Part shown: piece after piece, positions 51,157-58,491 of the stretch
Layout of the letters: each line of letters opens with the position of its first letter
How positions within the stretch are numbered: position 1 is the stretch's first letter
NCBI RefSeq assembly: GCF_006489205.2
Contig: NZ_VFYR02000001.1
Coordinates: forward strand, 186,001 to 250,000
DNA length: 64,000 nucleotides
Reading direction: 5' to 3'
From: Brevibacterium sp. XM4083
GTDB lineage: Bacteria > Actinomycetota > Actinomycetes > Actinomycetales > Brevibacteriaceae
Notes under the pieces: generated by a model
Databases searched by the model: none
Seen by the model: the letters and a program-made list of their open reading frames with translations, nothing else
What the model was told of the DNA's origin: nothing
Translations under genes and position numbers: made by a program

Positions 51157-51723
51157 ATGACCGACAGCGCTGACTCCCGCCGCCAACTCCTCGACCTCAT
51201 CGACGAACTCGCCGTCGTCCGCGGTCGGGTCACCCTCTCCTCGGGCCGCGAGGCCGACTACTACCTCGATCTGCGCCGGGTCACCCTCGACCACCGCTCG
51301 GCCCCGCTCATCGGCGACGTCGTCCTCGACCTCCTCGAGGCCGAGGGCCTGCTCGACTCCATCGACGCCGTGGGCGGACTGACGATGGGTGCCGATCCCG
51401 TCGGCACTGCCGTCATGCACCGCTCCGTCGTCCGCGGCACCCCCGTCGACTCGTTCGTCGTCCGCAAGGAGGCGAAGAAGCACGGGATGTCCCGTCGCGT
51501 CGAGGGTCCCGATGTCGCCGGCAAGCGCGTCATCGCCGTCGAGGACACCTCGACAACGGGCGGTTCCGTGCTCACCGCCGTCGAGGCGCTGAAGGAGGCC
51601 GGCGCCGAGGTGGTCGCCGTGGCCGTCGTCATGGATCGTGACACGGGGGCGAAGGAGAAGGTCGAAGCCACCGGGATCCCCTATCTCACGGCGCTGACGA
51701 CGAAGGACCTCGGGCTCGACTGA
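51157..51723 (+). CDS. pyrE: Orotate phosphoribosyltransferase
   Basis: A 188-residue enzyme that makes orotidine 5'-phosphate from orotate and PRPP in pyrimidine synthesis. Features are RGRVTLSSGREADYYLDLRRVTLD near the N-terminus, the VGGLTMGADPVGTA loop, RKEAKKHG with the flexible-loop lysine, and the PRPP-binding signature VIAVEDTSTTGGS near residue 128. Length is slightly below the usual 200-215. Other pyr genes are not adjacent. Confidence 0.95.
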   Translation: MTDSADSRRQLLDLIDELAVVRGRVTLSSGREADYYLDLRRVTLDHRSAPLIGDVVLDLLEAEGLLDSIDAVGGLTMGADPVGTAVMHRSVVRGTPVDSFVVRKEAKKHGMSRRVEGPDVAGKRVIAVEDTSTTGGSVLTAVEALKEAGAEVVAVAVVMDRDTGAKEKVEATGIPYLTALTTKDLGLD

Positions 51724-51781
51724 GCTCGCGACCACCAGCTGGGACTCGACTGTCAATTCCGTTGAAATCCCGGACCTGGTT

Positions 51782-51802
51782 TGAATCGCCCTGCGCGATT
51801 CA
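51782..51802. terminator. Hairpin downstream of pyrE
   Basis: TGAATCGC and GCGATTCA are separated by 5 nt. There is no T-run. It lies about 60 bp after the pyrE stop. Confidence 0.5.
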
Positions 51803-51873
51803 CCACGATAGATGAGAAACTCTCAAGGGCCGTGGCTGCAAACGGCGCCCGTTGGACAACGTAAGGATCGCGT

Positions 51874-52746
51874 GTGCTCACACTGAAAGGGATTTCCCTG
51901 CGCAAGGGGAAGCGGACATATCTGGATGAGGTGAGCTTCACCGCCGAGCCGGGTCGGATCACCGCCATCGTCGGAACCCGATCGGCAGGCCGCACCGAAC
52001 TCGTGCGCGTCATCATGGGCCTCATCACCGCTGATGAGGGCACCGTCGAACTCGAGGGCTACGAACTCGACTTCGGCGACCGGCAGAACTTCGGCTACCT
52101 GCCCGGTGAGCGCGGCGGCTACCCGAACATGCGCGTCATCGATCAGATCGTCTACCTCGCGCGCCTCCACGGCATCACCCTCGGCGCTGCCGAGCGCAAT
52201 GCCCTGACCCTGCTCGGCCGGCTCGAACTCGCCGACCGCGGCTACGCCCCGCTGAAGAACCTCAGCGGCGCCGAGATCGCCCGCGTCGACATCGCAGCGA
52301 CCCTGGCCGCCGACCCCGACGTCGTCGTCATCGACGACGCCTTCAACGGCCTCGACACGAAGTCGACCGAACTCGTCATGTCCCTGCTGCGGGCCCATGC
52401 CGCCTCGGGCGTGCCCGTCATCCTCGCCACCGACGACTGGGAGGCCGCGGAGAAGTTCGCCGACGACATCGTCGTGCTCAGCCAGGGCAAGGTCACCGCC
52501 GCCGGCAGTGTCGACGACCTCCTCGGCGAGCATCGCTACGAGGTCGCCCTCGCCGACGCCGAGGCGGCCGCGACGTCGCTGCGGGGACGCGCGGGCATCA
52601 CGGAGATCGAGGTCATCGACACCGTCATCCGCTTCCGCAGCGACGATCCCGGCTCCGCTGCCGCGTCGGTGGCGACGCTGCGCAAGGTGGAGCGCTTCGA
52701 GCGGGTGCGCCCGACGTTGGCCGAGCAGTTCAAGGAGACTTTGTGA
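51874..52746 (+). CDS. ABC transporter ATP-binding protein with degenerate catalytic motifs
   Basis: A 290-residue ABC nucleotide-binding domain that pairs with the permease downstream (overlap of one base). Several motifs deviate from consensus. Walker A is GTRSAGRT (residues 34-41, Arg instead of Lys), the signature is LSGAE (130-134) instead of LSGGQ, Walker B is VVVIDD (150-155, Asp instead of the catalytic Glu), and the switch region reads ATDDW (Asp where His is expected, 187). The Q-loop region has Glu in GYLPGERG, as in NatA-like proteins. ATP binding may persist but hydrolysis is doubtful. The GTG at 51874 has AAGGA 6 nt upstream. Confidence 0.85.
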   Translation: MLTLKGISLRKGKRTYLDEVSFTAEPGRITAIVGTRSAGRTELVRVIMGLITADEGTVELEGYELDFGDRQNFGYLPGERGGYPNMRVIDQIVYLARLHGITLGAAERNALTLLGRLELADRGYAPLKNLSGAEIARVDIAATLAADPDVVVIDDAFNGLDTKSTELVMSLLRAHAASGVPVILATDDWEAAEKFADDIVVLSQGKVTAAGSVDDLLGEHRYEVALADAEAAATSLRGRAGITEIEVIDTVIRFRSDDPGSAAASVATLRKVERFERVRPTLAEQFKETL

Positions 52747-54584
52747 TGGCACGCAAGGACGACGCGCGGGACGATCAGACGCCCGACGACGCGAAGAAGA
52801 CGACGACCTCGAAGGGCACGGCCCCGACGAGCCTCGACGACCTCGGCGGAGTGACCGGCGTCTCGGCGTCCGGGAAGTCGGGTGCTGGGAAGGCCGGTGC
52901 AGGGAAGACCGCGGCCGGGAAGACCGCCGCCGGAAAGCCTGCCAGCGGGAAGGCCGGTGACGGGAAAGCCGCTGCCGGGAAAGCCGCTTCGGTGGATGCC
53001 GACGACCGCCTCGGCGAGGATTCCGCGGATTCGACGCTCGGTCTCGACGAGGTTCCCTACGAACTCGCCGAGGACACCCCCGACCCCGAGGATCTGCCCG
53101 AGACGGGACTCGTCTCGGAGTTCGTCGACGTCGGCAGGCGCCAGGCCTCGTGGCTCGTGTCGAACCGGGAGAGTTCGACGACGATGCGCAGTCCGTTCTT
53201 CCTCGTCACCGTCGCCGTCGTCGTCCTCGGCATCGTCGCCGTGATCGTCAGCGGGATCGTCCGCGACGCACAGGCGAGCTCGGGCACCCCGAGCATGGCG
53301 ATGGTCGGAGTCGGCGAGCAGGCCGCGATGTACGAGCAGCAGCTCGGCGTCTCGATCACCGACGCCCCCGATGCGCAGGCGGCTGAGCAGCTCGTCCGGG
53401 ACGGCACCGTCGACGCCGCGTTCATCCAGGACCCCTCGGGCCAGTCGCAGCCGACGATCATCGCCCTCGACAAGCAGCCCACGGCTCTCCTCGAGCGGCT
53501 CGCCCCGCAGACCGAGGCGACGCTGCTGCAGACCCCGGCCGTGCCCGAGGACGTCGCGGTCCCGCTGCTGTGGGGCATGGTCGTGTTCTCGCTCCTCGTC
53601 ATCGCCACGCTCGGCACCGCGCTCTACCAGAACCTCCGGCTCGAGAAGCGCAACCGGATCACGGAGATCATCGCCGCGACGATTCCGCCGCGCGCCGCCG
53701 CCTCGGGGCGGGTGACGGGCATGCTCACGCTCGTCGTCATCCACCTTCTCGTGGCTGCCGTCGTCCTCGAGCTCGGTCTCTCGATCTCGGGTCAGACCTC
53801 GCTCGCGTTTGCGATGCTGCCGGGGCTCGGCTGGTTCGCGCTCACCCTGTTCTTCACAGCCTGGACGATCTTCGCCCTCCTCGTGTGGGCCTCGACGATC
53901 ACCGGTGACAAGGCGCGCAAGACGATGGTCGCGATCATCGGCGTGCTCACCGTCGGCGGTGCGATGGCCCCGGTCATCGTCGGCGCCTCGGGAACGGTCG
54001 GCCGGGTCCTCGGCTGGGCTCCGTTCACCTCGCCGATCGGCATCGCCGACCGCTACTTCGCCGCCCAGCCGGCATGGTGGGAGGGCCTCGTGGCCGCCGC
54101 CATCGCCGCGGTGCTCGCCTTCATCATCCACGCGCTCGCCGGTGGTGCCTACGTCCGGTCGGTGCTCGCCGGCGGCGGACGCGGCGGCAAGACCGTGAAG
54201 ATGAGCAAGCGGGCCAAGAAGGTCGCTGCGGCCAAGGACGCCGATGCGAAGGGCGCGGACGCGAAGGACTCGGACGCGAAGGATTCGGACGCGAAGGGCT
54301 CCGGCTCGAAGACGTCGGATGCGAAGGATTCGGACGACGCGGACGCGAAGGGATCGGCGTCGGCGACGAAGGACACGGACGACGCGGACGCGTCCGACGA
54401 GGTGACGGTCGAGGAGTCCGAGACCGTCACGGCCACCACCTCGGCGAAGGGGACCGCGTCTGCGAAGTCCACCGCCACGTCGAAGGGAACCACCTCGACG
54501 AAGGGAACCGCCTCGACGAAGGGAACCAGGGCCGCAGGCGCCCGGGACTCCGCGAAGGATGCCGACAGCGACGACGCGAAGTGA
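52746..54584 (+). CDS. ABC-2 type permease with low-complexity ends
   Basis: A 612-residue membrane protein. Residues 1-80 are Gly/Ala/Lys repeats (AGKTAAGKP type). A first TM helix (about 145-170) precedes an extracytoplasmic domain (about 175-265), and five further helices (about 270-455) make the ABC-2/NatB-like core. The last 140 residues are repeats of AKDSDAKG and STKGTAS type. It lies on the same message as the degenerate ATPase, with AAGGAG 8 nt before the ATG. A GTG at 52743 is the alternative start. The substrate is unknown; Na+ export would be the NatAB analogy. Confidence 0.8.
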   Translation: MARKDDARDDQTPDDAKKTTTSKGTAPTSLDDLGGVTGVSASGKSGAGKAGAGKTAAGKTAAGKPASGKAGDGKAAAGKAASVDADDRLGEDSADSTLGLDEVPYELAEDTPDPEDLPETGLVSEFVDVGRRQASWLVSNRESSTTMRSPFFLVTVAVVVLGIVAVIVSGIVRDAQASSGTPSMAMVGVGEQAAMYEQQLGVSITDAPDAQAAEQLVRDGTVDAAFIQDPSGQSQPTIIALDKQPTALLERLAPQTEATLLQTPAVPEDVAVPLLWGMVVFSLLVIATLGTALYQNLRLEKRNRITEIIAATIPPRAAASGRVTGMLTLVVIHLLVAAVVLELGLSISGQTSLAFAMLPGLGWFALTLFFTAWTIFALLVWASTITGDKARKTMVAIIGVLTVGGAMAPVIVGASGTVGRVLGWAPFTSPIGIADRYFAAQPAWWEGLVAAAIAAVLAFIIHALAGGAYVRSVLAGGGRGGKTVKMSKRAKKVAAAKDADAKGADAKDSDAKDSDAKGSGSKTSDAKDSDDADAKGSASATKDTDDADASDEVTVEESETVTATTSAKGTASAKSTATSKGTTSTKGTASTKGTRAAGARDSAKDADSDDAK

Positions 54585-55213
54585 CCGACGGTCACGAAGC
54601 ACAGCAGGTGGGGGTCGGTCCGTGGACCGGCCCCTGGCCTGTCGGCGAGCACTACGATCCGGAGCTGCTCTCCGAGGGTGATCGGCGCAACGTCGTCGAC
54701 AAGTACCGCTACTGGAGGCACGACGCGATCGTCGCCGACCTCGACACGGTGCGGCACGGATTCCACGTCGGCGTCGAGAACTGGCAGCACGACCTCAACA
54801 TCGGGTCGGTCGTGCGCACGGCGAACGCCTTCAACGCCGCCGCCGTCCACATCGTCGGGCGCCGGCGCTGGAATCGGCGCGGAGCGATGGTCACCGACAG
54901 GTACCAGCACGTCATCCACCATCCCAGCGTCGACGACCTGCTGCAGTGGTGCACGGACAACGACGTGCCGCTCATCGGGGTCGACAACTTCCCGGACTCG
55001 GTGCCGCTGGAGACCTACGACCTGCCGCAGCGCTGCCTCCTCCTCTTCGGTCAGGAGGGGCCGGGGCTGAGCGAGGAGGCGCATCGGGCGAGCTCGGCGG
55101 TGCTCTCGATCGCGCAGTACGGCTCGACGCGGTCGATGAATGCCGCGGCGGCGGCAGCGATCACGATGCACGCGTGGGTGCGCCGCCACGTCTTCGACCA
55201 GCCCGTCGGGTAG
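54581..55213 (+). CDS. SpoU/TrmH-family RNA methyltransferase
   Basis: A 210-residue SPOUT methyltransferase that uses SAM to 2'-O-methylate a ribose in tRNA or rRNA. The three family motifs are present: motif 1 NIGSVVRTANAFN near residue 70, motif 2 LLLFGQEGPGLSEEA near 153, and motif 3 SIAQYGSTRSMNAAAAAAITM near 177. No extra RNA-binding domain is seen. The GTG at 54581 overlaps the permease stop as GTGA, so translation is probably coupled. Confidence 0.9.
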   Translation: MTDGHEAQQVGVGPWTGPWPVGEHYDPELLSEGDRRNVVDKYRYWRHDAIVADLDTVRHGFHVGVENWQHDLNIGSVVRTANAFNAAAVHIVGRRRWNRRGAMVTDRYQHVIHHPSVDDLLQWCTDNDVPLIGVDNFPDSVPLETYDLPQRCLLLFGQEGPGLSEEAHRASSAVLSIAQYGSTRSMNAAAAAAITMHAWVRRHVFDQPVG

Positions 55214-55348
55214 GGGTTCTGCCGGCGGCGCATGACGAGTGCCTGCCCCTCCTCGCCATTGTGCGGAAGGTTGAGGGCGACCGCCCGAATTGTGCGGAAG
55301 ATTGAGGGTGGAATCGGCGCCGGATTCGCCATGGGCGCGGCGCACAAT

Positions 55349-55438
55349 CACCTCGGAGGCGGCGCAAAATCGTCACAGCACCTCGGAGGCGGCGCGGAAT
55401 CGTCACAGCACCTCGGAGGCGGCGCGGAATCGTCACAG
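55349..55438. repeat. 30-bp tandem repeat, three units
   Basis: The unit begins CACCTCGGAGGCGGCGC and ends AATCGTCACAG. It occurs at 55349-55378, 55379-55408 and 55409-55438 with only two base differences in the first unit. Confidence 0.93.
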
Positions 55439-55632
55439 CCGGATACCGTACTGCGATCGGGGTGCGGCTCCCGCCCGCAGGTCAGGCCGGCAGTTCCGCC
55501 GCTCGGACCCGGCCCGGGCAGGCAGCCGACTCATCGTTCAGCCCAAGCTCGAATACGCGACGAGGCCGGGACCCACGACGAGGCAGAGACCCACGCGGTC
55601 GCCCAGTCTCAGCCCAAGCCCGGATACGCAAC

Positions 55633-55665
55633 GGCGCCGGGAGACTCTGATGGTCTCCCGGCGCC
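55633..55665. terminator. Perfect 13-bp hairpin between convergent genes
   Basis: GGCGCCGGGAGAC pairs with GTCTCCCGGCGCC around a 7-nt loop. It can serve the methyltransferase operon and the acyl-CoA dehydrogenase operon. Confidence 0.75.
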
Positions 55666-55744
55666 TCATGCGGCCGAACCTGCGCCTGCCGGCCCGGACG
55701 ACCGGACTGACCAGCCCCGTACCGGACCGACCAGCCCGGCAAGG

Positions 55745-55795
55745 ACCAGTCCAGCTCGGACCAGCCCAGCTCGGACCAGCCCAGCCCAGCCCTTA
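55745..55795. repeat. CCAGCTCGGACCAGC short tandem repeats
   Basis: A 15-bp unit (CAGCTCGGACCAGCC-like) repeats about three times just before the stop of the acyl-CoA dehydrogenase gene. Confidence 0.65.
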
Positions 55796-55808
55796 CCGAC
55801 CCGCCCGG

Positions 55809-56954
55809 TCAGGACAGGTCTGCGGCGTGCGGTTCGATGAGTCCGCCGATCTGCGCGAGCTCCGCCGTGAGCGAATCCGCGTCGTCGAACGTCCGCGAGA
55901 TCACCGTGAGGCGCTTCGCGTAGTGCCCGATCGGGTACTCCATCGTCATGCCGATGCCGCCGTGCATCTGGATCGACTCCTGCGCGACGTGCCGCGAGGT
56001 CGAATCGACGACGATCTTCGCCGCGATGACGTCGCGGTGCCGATCCTTCTCCGCGCCCTCGCCCTCGGCGGTGACCGCGAGGCGAGCGAAGAGCGCCATG
56101 CTGCGGGCGTACTCGAGATCCGCGTAGAGGTCGGCGGCCCGGTGCTGAAGGGCCTGGTTCGCGCCGATCGGCGCCCCGAACTGCTCACGCGTCTTGAGGT
56201 ATTCGGCGGTCATCGTCAGCGAGGCCTCCATCGCGCCGACGGCCTCAGCCATGATCGCAGCGTTGCCGAGGTCGACGACCTCATCGAGCACGGCGCGGGC
56301 ATCGGCCGCGTTGAGGCGCTGTGCCGGAGTGTCGGCGAAGCGCAGGCTCGCACTGCCGAGGCCATCGGCCTGGCGGTGGGCGACCCGCGTGAGACCCGCG
56401 GCGTCGGCGGCGACGAGGAAGAGCCCGAGCTCTCCGTTCTCGACGGCGGTGACGATGAAGTGGTCGGCGACGTCGCCGCCGAGCACACCGTTCTTCTCAC
56501 CCGAGAGGGTGACGCCGTCTCCGGCCGCTGTCGCCGTCGTCGACGGCTGCGCCAGGGCATAGCGCTGACCCGGTTCGAGGGCGGCGACGGCGAGGAAGGT
56601 CTGCCCTTCGGCGACGCCGGGCAGGATCGCCTGCTTCTGCTCCTCGCTGCCGGCAAGGAGCACGGCGTTCGCGCCGAGGACGGCAGTGGCGACGAAGGGC
56701 TCGAGCACGAGAGAGCGGCCGAACGCCTCGAGGACGACAGCCACCTCGGCGAAGGTCATCTCCGCTCCGCCGTAGCCTTCGGGGATCGTCAGACCGGTCA
56801 GGCCCATCTCCGCGAACTGCTGCCACTTCTCACGCGAGATGCCCTCGTCGCTGGCGAGGATGGCATCGCGGGCGGCCGTGTCGTACTCGGTGCGCAGATA
56901 CTTCCCCAGCGTGCTGGCGAGTTCCTGCTGAATGTCGTTGAGTTCAAGATCCAT
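55809..56954 (-). CDS. Acyl-CoA dehydrogenase, small-subunit type
   Basis: A 381-residue FAD enzyme of the acyl-CoA dehydrogenase superfamily. The helical N-domain (MDLELNDIQQELASTLGKYL) is followed by GLTGLTIPEGYGGAEMTF and a beta-domain. The C-terminal domain has LKTREQFGAPIGANQALQHRAADLY and QMHGGIGMTMEYPIGHYAKR, the FAD-binding and active-site helices. Its overall divergence, with a weak substrate-binding loop, resembles the small partner of heterotetrameric dehydrogenases such as ChsE or pimeloyl-CoA dehydrogenase. It lies 27 bp after a second dehydrogenase gene. The substrate is unknown; a bulky acyl-CoA is plausible by analogy. Confidence 0.87.
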   Translation of the reverse strand: MDLELNDIQQELASTLGKYLRTEYDTAARDAILASDEGISREKWQQFAEMGLTGLTIPEGYGGAEMTFAEVAVVLEAFGRSLVLEPFVATAVLGANAVLLAGSEEQKQAILPGVAEGQTFLAVAALEPGQRYALAQPSTTATAAGDGVTLSGEKNGVLGGDVADHFIVTAVENGELGLFLVAADAAGLTRVAHRQADGLGSASLRFADTPAQRLNAADARAVLDEVVDLGNAAIMAEAVGAMEASLTMTAEYLKTREQFGAPIGANQALQHRAADLYADLEYARSMALFARLAVTAEGEGAEKDRHRDVIAAKIVVDSTSRHVAQESIQMHGGIGMTMEYPIGHYAKRLTVISRTFDDADSLTAELAQIGGLIEPHAADLS

Positions 56955-56981
56955 CGGTGTTCGTACCTTTCAGTGACCGAG

Positions 56982-58175
56982 TCAGAGACCGAGCAGGGCC
57001 TTCGAGATGATTCCCCGCTGCACCTCGGACGAACCGCCGTAGATGGTGACCTTGCGGGTGTTGAAGTAGGCGGGCAGCGCGTCGACGGCGCCGAGCGGCA
57101 GGTCGGTCAGACCCTCACCCTGGACGCGGTCGGTGACGAAGTCGAGGCCCTGCGGACCGAGCACATCGACGAGGATCTCACTGATGTCCTCCTGGAGCTG
57201 CGAGCCCTTGAGCTTGAGGACCGAGGAGCGCGGATCCGGCTTCTCGGAACCTGCGGCCTGCGTCGACAGGATGCGCAGCTGCGTCATCTCGAGGGCCGTG
57301 AGCTCGGCCTCCAGCCGCGTCAGGCGCGCCGAGAACAGGGGATCGTCGAGCAGCGTGCCGGTCGCCGTCTTCGTCACCGCGGCGTAGGCCTTGGCGCGGG
57401 CGAGATTGACCTTCGAGGCGCCGATGCGCGCGATGCCGGTGCGCTCGTTGCCGAGGAGGAACTTCGCGTACGTCCAGCCCTTGTTCTCCTCGCCGACGAG
57501 GTTCTCCACGGGCACCTCGACGTTGTCGAAGAAGACCTCGTTGACCTCGTGTCCGCCGTCGATGAGCTGGATCGGGCGCACGGTCACGCCGGGGGACTTC
57601 ATGTCGATGAGGAGGAACGAGATGCCCGCCTGCTTCTTGACCTCGGGGTCGGTGCGCACGAGCATGAAGATCCAGTCACCGTACTGGCCCAGGGTCGTCC
57701 ACGTCTTCTGACCGTTGACGATGTACTTGTCACCCGATCTCACCGCCGAGGTGGTGAGGGAGGCGAGGTCGGATCCGGCGTTGGGCTCGGAGAAGCCCTG
57801 CGACCACCAGATGTCGAGGTTCGCCGTGGCCGGGAGGAAGCGCTGCCCCAGCTCCTGCGACCCGAAGGTCGCGATGACCGGACCGACCATCGAGACGTTG
57901 AACGGCAGGGGCGCGGGAACGCTCGCCAGCTGCATCTCCTCGAGCCAGATGTGACGCTGCACGGGGGTCCAGTCCTGGCCGCCCCACTCGACGGGCCAGT
58001 GGGGCACCGCATAGCCGTTGGCGTTGAGGATGCGCTGCGAGGTGACCATGTCGTCCTTGGTCAGCTCCTGCCCGGTGGCGACCTTGAAGCGCAGCTCCTC
58101 AGGGATCTCCGTGCGGTAGAACTGACGCATCTGCTGCGCGAACTCGCGCTCTTCTGCGCTCAGAAGGGTGTCCAT
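56982..58175 (-). CDS. Acyl-CoA dehydrogenase, large-subunit type
   Basis: A 397-residue acyl-CoA dehydrogenase. Motifs include VPHWPVEWGGQDWTPVQRHIWLEEMQLA, QGFSEPNAGSDLASLTTSAVRSGDKYIVNGQKTWTTLGQYGDWIFMLVRTD, and the C-terminal YGGSSEVQRGIISKALLGL that contacts FAD. Together with the following gene it looks like an alpha2-beta2 dehydrogenase pair. The start at 58175 has AGGAG 5 nt upstream; the frame to 58235 adds no family sequence. A TACTAT -10 box (58214-58219) lies about 40 bp upstream. Confidence 0.9.
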   Translation of the reverse strand: MDTLLSAEEREFAQQMRQFYRTEIPEELRFKVATGQELTKDDMVTSQRILNANGYAVPHWPVEWGGQDWTPVQRHIWLEEMQLASVPAPLPFNVSMVGPVIATFGSQELGQRFLPATANLDIWWSQGFSEPNAGSDLASLTTSAVRSGDKYIVNGQKTWTTLGQYGDWIFMLVRTDPEVKKQAGISFLLIDMKSPGVTVRPIQLIDGGHEVNEVFFDNVEVPVENLVGEENKGWTYAKFLLGNERTGIARIGASKVNLARAKAYAAVTKTATGTLLDDPLFSARLTRLEAELTALEMTQLRILSTQAAGSEKPDPRSSVLKLKGSQLQEDISEILVDVLGPQGLDFVTDRVQGEGLTDLPLGAVDALPAYFNTRKVTIYGGSSEVQRGIISKALLGL

Positions 58176-58491
58176 GAAAGCTCCTGATAGATCGTTCAGT
58201 AAGTTAGCTCCCATAGTACGGTCGCGTGAGGTCACTCACAAGTGGAGCAGCCCGCCCCGATGCCCGGGATGCGGGAAGCTCATTGCGTGCCATGGCATAT
58301 GCGGTTATTGTGTCCCCACATCCCCAGCTTCGCGGTCGTCGACGGTCCACCCCACCGCAGACACCTGACCTGGAATCACGGCCACCCATGCCGCCGATGC
58401 CGAGTCGATCGCGAGGTACCCGGCCGAGAGCTGCGTCGGGCGAGCGAGACCTCGTCGGACCAGTGGATCGGTGACATCGAAAGAAGCGCGA
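58176..58491. other. Divergent regulatory region between acyl-CoA dehydrogenases and LuxR genes
   Basis: No gene is seen in about 315 bp. TACTAT on the minus strand (58214-58219) is a good -10 box for the dehydrogenase operon. A 10-bp palindrome TGCCATGGCA lies at 58288-58297, inside an AT-richer stretch that ends at about 58315. Confidence 0.5.

Larger units (their letters stand above)
55214..55808. other. Gene-free, repeat-rich spacer between convergent genes
   Basis: Frames exist but all are repeat-derived. It contains two copies of ATTGTGCGGAAG-TTGAGG (about 55257-55310), a 30-bp tandem repeat, a 13-bp perfect hairpin, and a short CCAGCTCGGACCAGCC repeat block near 55745-55795. Confidence 0.6.

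Noticed and set aside
55232-55840. A 202-codon plus-strand frame after the methyltransferase gene
   Set aside because: The translation is produced by the 30-bp and 15-bp repeats, has no ribosome-binding site, and ends inside the convergent dehydrogenase gene.
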